Positions 1 through 5,635 of a stretch of DNA of 27,144 bases are shown here, piece after piece. Origin of the DNA: a virus; IMG/VR virus record IMGVR_UViG_3300032323_000136, positions 1-27,144 of that record. One strand, 5' to 3'. The notes beneath the pieces were generated by a model. It ran no database searches. It saw only the letters and a list, made by a program, of their open reading frames with translations, and was not told the origin of the DNA. Numbering within the stretch: the stretch's first letter is position 1; each line of letters starts with the position of its first letter. A program made the position numbers and the translations under genes.

Positions 1-926
1 GCATCAACTGAAGCAACACGAACTGGATGTCTACTAAACATTCCAGATCCTGTCATACCATAAGCTGTGTTTTTAGTAGTTCCACTCCATGGTGTTCCAC
101 GATAAGAACCACCATTAATACTGGCAAAATTAGTGCCATATCCCCAACTCATGTTTACAACAGTTGGACGTTTGCGACCCAATGTTGGATCGATAGGTTT
201 GTTTCTATGCCAAAGTTTAATTACATCAAAACAATCTGAAATGGAGATTCCAGTTCCAGAATCTCCTGGACCTTCTAGTCCAGCTACCTTAACAGCATAT
301 ACTTTTGAGTTTTTAGCCCAACCATAAAGTCTACCTGCCACAGTGCCACCAACATGAGTTCCATGTCCGTGATAGTCACGATAGTGATTTGGTGATTGTG
401 TTCCAGCTAACCCAGATTCGGTATACCAATTTATTTGTTGAACACGATTAACACCAAGTCTGTCTAAAAATTCTGGATGATTTGCTTGAATACCTGTATC
501 ATGAATAACAATATCTACACCAGAACCATCATTGGTATAAACATAATTTTCAGTGGTAGTTGTAGAAGTTCCGTAAATATTATTATCGAAACTATGACGT
601 ATTAAACCCCAGTTAATATAGTTACCAACTGCAGTTGTAACTTTTGTAAAGTTACCAGTTTGAGTTGTAGATCTTAAACCAATCTCAATGTCTGTTCTTT
701 GATCTGGTGGAATCTCAACACCATAAACACGAGGATCGTTTCTTAATACTTGTGCTTCTTCGTCTGTTAGAGCATAATGACAACTGCGCAATGAGCCATC
801 ACGATTGTTTACAATCTCTACTCTTCTCGATGGAACAAACCCATCGCTTTCGCTAACAGATTCAATTTCATTCCAAAATGAATCGTAGTCAACATCTTTT
901 TTAAGACTAACGACATACTCTTTCAT
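1..926 (-). CDS. Subtilisin-like serine protease (peptidase S8), 3' end outside window
   Basis: Translating from ATG at 926-924 gives an open frame of 308 complete residues that runs off the left edge. Subtilase signatures are clear: the catalytic Asp lies in 'DIVIHDTGIQANHPEF' (Asp143) and the catalytic His in 'HGHGTHVGGTVAG' (His188). 'VVNMSWGYG' (about 256-264) fits the substrate-binding strand of the family. The nucleophile Ser (GTSMA-type motif) must lie beyond base 1 and cannot be checked. Residues 1 to about 80 precede the catalytic domain and may be an inhibitor-like propeptide. No signal peptide is visible. The gene starts 9 nt after the preceding stop, behind an AAAGG Shine-Dalgarno, so it is co-transcribed with the neck genes. 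Known: S8 enzymes cleave peptide bonds, and subtilase-domain proteins occur in some marine T4-like phages. Inferred: a virion-associated or maturation protease. Its substrate is unknown. Confidence 0.92.
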   Translation of the reverse strand, partial: MKEYVVSLKKDVDYDSFWNEIESVSESDGFVPSRRVEIVNNRDGSLRSCHYALTDEEAQVLRNDPRVYGVEIPPDQRTDIEIGLRSTTQTGNFTKVTTAVGNYINWGLIRHSFDNNIYGTSTTTTENYVYTNDGSGVDIVIHDTGIQANHPEFLDRLGVNRVQQINWYTESGLAGTQSPNHYRDYHGHGTHVGGTVAGRLYGWAKNSKVYAVKVAGLEGPGDSGTGISISDCFDVIKLWHRNKPIDPTLGRKRPTVVNMSWGYGTNFASINGGSYRGTPWSGTTKNTAYGMTGSGMFSRHPVRVASVD

Positions 927-935
927 TATAAACCT

Positions 936-1772
936 TTAGTGTAGATCAACCCATGAACCATTAGCTCGACCTTGAAATTTATTGTCCGTTGTATTATAGA
1001 TAACATCACCATTCTCAACATTTGTAAGAGCATCACGTTGTGATGTAGTCATGTTAGCTAGTTTAAATGGAGATGGTGTAATAATTGCAACTTTACCTAC
1101 TGCAGATAAGAAAACGTCTGTTTCAGATTCTAATGTAGGAGTTCCAGAACCACCAAGAATATATTCATCTGCTGTGGTTGATACGAATTCTACTTGGTCA
1201 TTAGTATTAAGATCTTGGTCAAATGGATTTCCAGTTTGTCCTGCATCAGTACCGTTTACCCACTGTGAACCATTATACTTTAATACTTGTCCGTTAGATG
1301 GTGAACTAATTGTAACATCTGTTAAATCGTCCAAATCGATCGATGCAACTGGTAGAGAAGAATTTACCCAATCAGTGCCGTTATATTTTAAAATTTGATC
1401 AGCTGAAAGTGGAGTAGTTAGTTCAACGTCTTGCAAGTCATCAAGACCATTAATAGTCTGAGGTACTGAAGCATTGACCCATTGAGATCCGTTAAACTTA
1501 ACAACTTGATTGACTAGTGGGTTTTGAATCTGTACATCATTAAGATTATCAAGAACTGCGTTAATGTTAAGAAGTCCAGATGTGGAATTAATTTGCAGAG
1601 TATTACCTACTTTAACTCCACCTAAAGTGATGCTAGTGGCAATTGGTAAATTATACGGTGTTCTACTATACAACTCTGTAAAGTTACTGTTTATTTTATC
1701 ACCTGCTGTGCGTAATGGATCTCCATTACCAGCATTTGCCGATGTTCCTATGTTAATTAACTGTTGTGCCAT
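936..1772 (-). CDS. Fibre-like virion protein with three 'LDDLxDV...LKYNGxxWVN' repeats
   Basis: This 278-aa protein opens with 'INIGTSANAGNGDPLRTAGD' followed by 'KINSNFTELY' (6-35), an N-terminal motif common in fibre-like proteins of marine T4-like phages. Three copies of a roughly 30-residue repeat follow, at about 74-101, 109-138 and 146-173, each reading (L)DDLxDVxxxxPxxxQxLKYNGxxWVN. The C-terminus has 'RDALTNVENGDVIYNTTDNK' (246-265) and then 'GSWVDLH', a short cap seen in phage fibre proteins. The start follows the gp14 stop by one base (TAA-A-ATG), with GGAG upstream. Position beside gp13/gp14 could suggest a whisker (fibritin) role, but no long coiled coil is visible, so the role is only virion fibre or appendage. 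The same repeat occurs in the 82-aa protein at 8004-8252. Confidence 0.82.
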   Translation of the reverse strand: MAQQLINIGTSANAGNGDPLRTAGDKINSNFTELYSRTPYNLPIATSITLGGVKVGNTLQINSTSGLLNINAVLDNLNDVQIQNPLVNQVVKFNGSQWVNASVPQTINGLDDLQDVELTTPLSADQILKYNGTDWVNSSLPVASIDLDDLTDVTISSPSNGQVLKYNGSQWVNGTDAGQTGNPFDQDLNTNDQVEFVSTTADEYILGGSGTPTLESETDVFLSAVGKVAIITPSPFKLANMTTSQRDALTNVENGDVIYNTTDNKFQGRANGSWVDLH

Positions 1773-1773
1773 T

Positions 1774-2775
1774 TTATCTCCAGTTATCCATTGTTATACA
1801 GTCGTTATCTGATGTAACTAATGCGCTGTCATATCCAATAGATCTTGTAACGCTAGTGTTTAGAGCCTCTGTAATTTCTCCAAACGGATTATTTTCGTTA
1901 AACAAGACAGTGTCTGCTTCTTGTTTAAATTTGTTATTATCACCAAAAGAATCAGGTACGTCAATATCAATTTCTATAACTGCTTCTGCCAATGCCTGAA
2001 CACCACCTGATGGTGGAGGAGAAATAGTTACTGTTGGTGCTGTAATATAACGACCACCAGGATTCGTAATATTTATTGATGTAACTTTACCGTTAGTAAT
2101 GGTAGCAGTTGCAGTCGCAGAAACACCATCAGAGTTTGGATTAATAGTGACAGTTGGTGCGGACACATAATCACAACCTGGATTTAAAATATCAATTCGA
2201 AGTATTTTACCAGTAGTATTTCTAGTAGTATTAGTTGTGAATGTTTTAAGGGTTTCAAACGCATCAATTTCTTTAATGCCAGTATCAATTCTTTCAGAGC
2301 TATATTGGAAGAGTTCAATCTGAAGTTTGTAAACGTATAGTTTACCGAGTTGATAGAATGGATCCTGATGTTGAACAAACTTAATTTCAAACAAAGAATT
2401 AGTCAGTGGGAAATAAATTAAGTCACCTTCGCATGGGCGATCAGGAATAATAGTGACATCATATCTACCAATAAATTGTTCCCATCTACGTCTTGCAACT
2501 ACTAAAGTTGCAGACTGTTCCATCATTAAACCAAACTTTTGAATAAACGCACCTTGACCACCATATGAGTCTACGTTTTCAAAGTACATTTCAATAAGAA
2601 ATGAATTTTTAAATTCGCTTAATCTATCTTCACCAAGAATCTCATCTTTGGAAACAAGGTTTCTTGGAATGTAATACATCTGCTGACCATAAATCTTCAG
2701 CGATTCAATGATAAGATCTTCTACTAAGTACTGTTCAGACCTTGTACCATTTGTGAAGTAGACATTAGTTGTCAT
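1774..2775 (-). CDS. 14: Neck protein gp14 (T4-like) with inserted β-repeat domain
   Basis: The product, 333 aa, matches the gp14 neck protein of T4-like phages. The N-terminus 'TNVYFTNGTRSEQYLVEDLI' (3-22) with 'IESLKIYGQQMYYIPR', 'RWEQFIGRYDVTIIPDRPCE' (97-116) and 'KLYVYKLQIELFQYSSE' (145-161) are family-like blocks. In T4, gp13 and gp14 form the neck on the finished head, where the tail docks. T4 gp14 is about 256 aa. The excess is largely explained by residues about 189-270, which hold two copies of a 'G.Y..APTVTI....G..A.A.A.I.nGkV..I.I.NPG' module also present in the gp8 fragment at the right edge. The extreme C-terminus (about 271-333, 'NNPFGEITEALNTSVTRSIG') resumes gp14-like sequence. 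The start lies 3 nt after the gp13 stop (TAA-TTA-ATG). Confidence 0.88.
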   Translation of the reverse strand: MTTNVYFTNGTRSEQYLVEDLIIESLKIYGQQMYYIPRNLVSKDEILGEDRLSEFKNSFLIEMYFENVDSYGGQGAFIQKFGLMMEQSATLVVARRRWEQFIGRYDVTIIPDRPCEGDLIYFPLTNSLFEIKFVQHQDPFYQLGKLYVYKLQIELFQYSSERIDTGIKEIDAFETLKTFTTNTTRNTTGKILRIDILNPGCDYVSAPTVTINPNSDGVSATATATITNGKVTSINITNPGGRYITAPTVTISPPPSGGVQALAEAVIEIDIDVPDSFGDNNKFKQEADTVLFNENNPFGEITEALNTSVTRSIGYDSALVTSDNDCITMDNWR

Positions 2776-2778
2776 TAA

Positions 2779-3744
2779 TTATCCGATAAAAAAGTCAAGT
2801 GGTGCAGATTTAGTAGCCAAAGAGTCTTCTAATTCTTTTATTTCATTAATAGCTTCATCGTATAGTTTATCACCATCCAATGTAACTCCACCTGGAAGTT
2901 GAATACCAGAAAACTTTTTAATGTTGGTTGCCCACTGTTTCTTGAACAGTGCAGTAACGTAGTGCTTCAACCAAGATTCATTCCAAACTTTACTAAACTC
3001 AGCTGGATCTAATGCACGATATCCCTGTGCAATAATATAATCACCAAGAATAACATCTGTTTCCCAGTTAAGATCTAGGTATAGACGATTCATACGACGA
3101 TTAAATCTAAACAATTGGTGTCCATTTAACTCTAAGTCTAGTAGTGCCAACTGTCCCATGACAGTTTTATAATAGATGATAGAAGTAGAAGTTAAATCAT
3201 ATAAGTCATTTAAACGTAACTGATATTGCAAATCGAAAATGTTCTTTGAAGACGATGCCATACCAATAGAAAGAACTTTGGTTACACCATAAACGAGATC
3301 TGGGATTTGAATATACTTAAGATCGTATTCACGTAGAGTGATAGGGGTTGGTCCAAGAACTGCAGTCGCTCCAGAAGCAGATCCAGTAATAGTTTCACCT
3401 GCAACGAATGTTCCAACTACCTTTTTAACTAGTAAAAGAGTTCCTGTGGAAAATCTAGTTGTTTCACGAACAACTTCAGCAGTCGCACCAGATGTAGCAC
3501 CTGTAACAACTTCCGCAAGAGCAAAGTTCTCAGCCACAGAAGTTGTAAGAGTCATCTCAGAAGCACGAATTTGATGCTTCATGTAAATTTGTTCTGTACC
3601 ATCTGAATGGTATTGTCTCCAGTACTCTAACGCTTCATCAAGACGATCTTCTAACTGATCTTCATCTACGTTAATTTCAAGTACAGGTGCACCTAATGCT
3701 CTAAGTGCATATTGTTTTAATGTTTCTCTAGAATTGACTGCCAT
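2779..3744 (-). CDS. 13: Neck protein gp13 (T4-like) with internal GET(V/I)TG repeat insert
   Basis: A 321-aa product recognisable as T4-like gp13, the neck/head-completion protein (T4 gp13 is 309 aa). Diagnostic blocks are 'SRETLKQYALRALGAPVLEI' (5-24), 'DQLEDRLDEALEYWRQYHSD' (29-48), 'YMKHQI' (54-59) and, after the insert, 'YDLKYIQIPDLVYGVTKVLS' (140-159). Further family-like sequence follows in the 'GHQLFRFNRRMNRLYLDLNW' region and 'IIAQGYRALDP'. Residues about 71-134 interrupt the usual KHQ-to-IPDL path with two related segments, 'AEVVTGATSGATAEVV' (77-92) and 'GETITGSASGATAVLG' (116-131). This motif is common in marine phage baseplate proteins. The start is 3 nt downstream of the previous stop (TAA-TAT-ATG) and gp14 follows 3 nt after this gene, so translation is probably coupled through gp13-gp14. 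Confidence 0.9.
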   Translation of the reverse strand: MAVNSRETLKQYALRALGAPVLEINVDEDQLEDRLDEALEYWRQYHSDGTEQIYMKHQIRASEMTLTTSVAENFALAEVVTGATSGATAEVVRETTRFSTGTLLLVKKVVGTFVAGETITGSASGATAVLGPTPITLREYDLKYIQIPDLVYGVTKVLSIGMASSSKNIFDLQYQLRLNDLYDLTSTSIIYYKTVMGQLALLDLELNGHQLFRFNRRMNRLYLDLNWETDVILGDYIIAQGYRALDPAEFSKVWNESWLKHYVTALFKKQWATNIKKFSGIQLPGGVTLDGDKLYDEAINEIKELEDSLATKSAPLDFFIG

Positions 3745-3747
3745 ATA

Positions 3748-4344
3748 TTATGCCCTAATTAATAGTACTGCACCTTTAACGCTAATCTCTCCAGATGATG
3801 AAGCTGCTGAGAAAACTAAATTCCCAGAAGATATAGACCAGTTAAATGCGTGGTTAGTTGCACCAATTTGTATTTTACTCATAGCCAATGAATCTAAATA
3901 ATCGCCACTAAAATAACTGGAATTATCTCCAGAAGCATCTCCAGCATAACTGGAAGAATTATAAGGAAAAAAGACAGCAGTTCCATTGTGAGCTATTAGG
4001 AATTCGTAAATTCCATAATTAGATCCGTTAGTCACCTGTATTGTATATTTAGCAGCACGGTATGTTGTTGCAGATGCGCTGTAAATCGAAGTAGAAGTTG
4101 TTACTCCTGTAGAATTAAAAGAAACGTAATCTTCAAAACCGCCACCGCCACCACCTGATGGTGTTGCCCACTGAACACCAGTACCTGTAGATTGAAGAAC
4201 TTGTCCAGAACTTCCTACACCTCCAGAAGCAGTTACAGTTCCAGTTAGAACAACGGAAGAAAGGGTTTTGTTGGTTAGGGTTTCTGTGCCAGTTTTGGTG
4301 GCAAGAGAACTAGGAGTGATAATGTTGGATAGTAAGATAGGCAT
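3748..4344 (-). CDS. Small fibre protein with glycine linker and C-terminal β-rich domain
   Basis: This 198-aa protein starts 'MPILLSNIITPSSLATKTGT' followed by 'ETLTNKTL', the stem motif also found in the 784-aa and 409-aa fibres upstream. 'GSSGQVLQSTGTGVQWATPS' (45-64) is a widespread phage fibre element, followed by a six-glycine linker at about 65-70. The rest (about 71-198) is Ser/Thr/Tyr-rich with alternating hydrophobic residues and ends 'GEISVKGAVLLIRA', which suggests a compact β-sandwich tip; I cannot assign it to a named family. Its ATG overlaps the upstream stop by one base (TAATG), so it is translationally coupled to the C1q-like fibre. A partner or alternative tip for that fibre is a reasonable inference. 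Confidence 0.8.
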   Translation of the reverse strand: MPILLSNIITPSSLATKTGTETLTNKTLSSVVLTGTVTASGGVGSSGQVLQSTGTGVQWATPSGGGGGGFEDYVSFNSTGVTTSTSIYSASATTYRAAKYTIQVTNGSNYGIYEFLIAHNGTAVFFPYNSSSYAGDASGDNSSYFSGDYLDSLAMSKIQIGATNHAFNWSISSGNLVFSAASSSGEISVKGAVLLIRA

Positions 4345-5573
4345 TATGCACCCCTAATCATACAACCGCTGAAGTAAGAAATAGTTGTGCCAGCTGTTGT
4401 GTTTTTATTACTTCCACTGGTCTGTTGAATTCTAATATCAAAGTTATCTGTAGTTCCGTTAGCATAAGCTATATCAGATACTTGCATAGAATAAAAACTA
4501 GAACCCTGTTCAGTTCCTTGTTCGTTATTACCACGAGCATATTCTGTACCATTTTTATAAAGAATAATCATACATTCACCAGTGCTAGCTGGACCATCGA
4601 TGCGAACTGTAGCGTTGAGTTGATAGTAACCTTCTACGGTGGGTGTAAATGTACTATTTGCAAAACAGTTGTCAGTGTCAAATGTTTCAGTACCAAATGT
4701 TACTCTCTGTTGGCTTCCTGACGTAATGGCTTGCCCCGTAGCTACATGTGCTCTGAATGCTGGACCATTAACTGCTTTCTTACCGTTGACTTGATAATCT
4801 CCACTAATACTTAAATTACCAGCATTACTTAAAATTAATAGAGTTGATGTATAAGCACTATTGATAATCTCTACAGCACCTGTGCTACTCAAGCGGAATG
4901 TCTTGCTACCATTAGTAACACCGCTGGTAGTATTGGTGGCTTTGAAGAAGTCAAAGTATCCAGTACCACCCTGAGTATCTTTACCAGTAGTAGTTAAAGC
5001 GACACCAGTCGCAGATCCTGGATTATAAGTTATACTAGTTGTACCAGTAATAGTTGGTGTTGTTAATACTGGCTCAGTTAAAGTTTTATTTGTTAAGGTT
5101 TGAACATCAGTTAGCGTTAAAGCATCTCCACCATTTGCACCGAGTTGTGCGTAAACATTCCAAGTAGTGCCACTATATGTTAGTGTTACTTCGATACCGC
5201 TAAGGTTTAATGCTAAGTCATCAGCAGAACCTTCAATGGTAGAAGAATTACGAGCAACTGTTAAGTTGTTAGTGGCAAACTCTGCAGCGTCTGCGATAAC
5301 AACTGTATCGCCTGCAACTGGAGAAGCTGGGAGTGTTAAAGTGAAAGCACCACCAGAAGTATTGCAAAGGTATTTTCTACCTGCAACAGCAGTGGTATTT
5401 GAAGAGATGCTTGTGAATGCTGTTGAACCAAATGATTTAACAACATTTGAAGAATTTTTATAGTAAAGATTACCGTCAGTGTAGTTGAGTGCTAACTCAC
5501 CGTAATCTAAGTCACTCGTTGTCGGCACTTTTGCCGCAGTCGAGGACTTCTTAAGAAGAACCTTATTCGCCAT
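4344..5573 (-). CDS. Tail fibre protein with C-terminal C1q/TNF-like domain
   Basis: From ATG at 5573 the protein has 409 aa. An in-frame TTG at 5579 is possible, but the AAGG at 5584-5581 sits 7 nt from the ATG and only 1 nt from the TTG. The N-terminus 'MANKVLLKKSSTAAKVPTTS' followed by 'DLDYGELALNYTDGNLYYK' is the module that opens many phage fibres (Mtd N-terminal-like). Residues about 55-142 form a domain beginning 'SISSNTTAVAGRKYLCNTSG', containing 'TLTLPASPVAGDTVVIADA'. A stem with 'TLTNKTL' follows. From about residue 272, 'AFRAHVATGQ', 'RVTFGTETFDTDNCF', 'FTPTVEGYYQLNATVRI' and the closing 'ISYFSGCMIRGA' match the layout of the C1q/TNF-like jelly roll. Known: C1q domains are trimeric ligand-binding heads. 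Inferred: this is a trimeric receptor-binding tip. Confidence 0.86.
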   Translation of the reverse strand: MANKVLLKKSSTAAKVPTTSDLDYGELALNYTDGNLYYKNSSNVVKSFGSTAFTSISSNTTAVAGRKYLCNTSGGAFTLTLPASPVAGDTVVIADAAEFATNNLTVARNSSTIEGSADDLALNLSGIEVTLTYSGTTWNVYAQLGANGGDALTLTDVQTLTNKTLTEPVLTTPTITGTTSITYNPGSATGVALTTTGKDTQGGTGYFDFFKATNTTSGVTNGSKTFRLSSTGAVEIINSAYTSTLLILSNAGNLSISGDYQVNGKKAVNGPAFRAHVATGQAITSGSQQRVTFGTETFDTDNCFANSTFTPTVEGYYQLNATVRIDGPASTGECMIILYKNGTEYARGNNEQGTEQGSSFYSMQVSDIAYANGTTDNFDIRIQQTSGSNKNTTAGTTISYFSGCMIRGA

Positions 5574-5580
5574 GCCCAAA

Positions 5581-5584
5581 CCTT
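5581..5584 (-). promoter_or_regulatory. Ribosome binding site deciding the C1q-fibre start
   Basis: AAGG on the minus strand lies 7 nt upstream of the ATG at 5573-5571 and only 1 nt from the alternative TTG at 5579-5577. The spacing favours the ATG and the protein start MANKVLL. Confidence 0.6.
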
Positions 5585-5593
5585 AAAAAAGGA

Positions 5594-5621
5594 AACAAAG
5601 AAAGGGGAGTAAAAACTCCCC
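5594..5621 (-). terminator. Rho-independent terminator after the 784-aa fibre gene
   Basis: On the minus strand, AGGGGAGT-TTTT-ACTCCCCT forms a perfect 8-bp GC-rich stem with a four-base loop (about 5602-5621), followed by the T-rich tract TTCTTTGTTTCC. It lies between the stop of the 784-aa fibre (5636) and the start of the C1q fibre (5573). It would separate the downstream fibre and neck genes into their own transcript, or attenuate read-through into them. Confidence 0.85.
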
Positions 5622-5635
5622 TACTACTTATCTAA

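Noticed and set aside
936-1772. Assigning this gene as wac (fibritin whisker)
   Set aside because: Position near gp13/gp14 is suggestive, but there is no long coiled coil or fibritin foldon-like end, only LDDL repeats.
2066-2075. AATAAATA-type motif inside gp14
   Set aside because: It is internal to the coding sequence, far from any start codon, and expected by chance.
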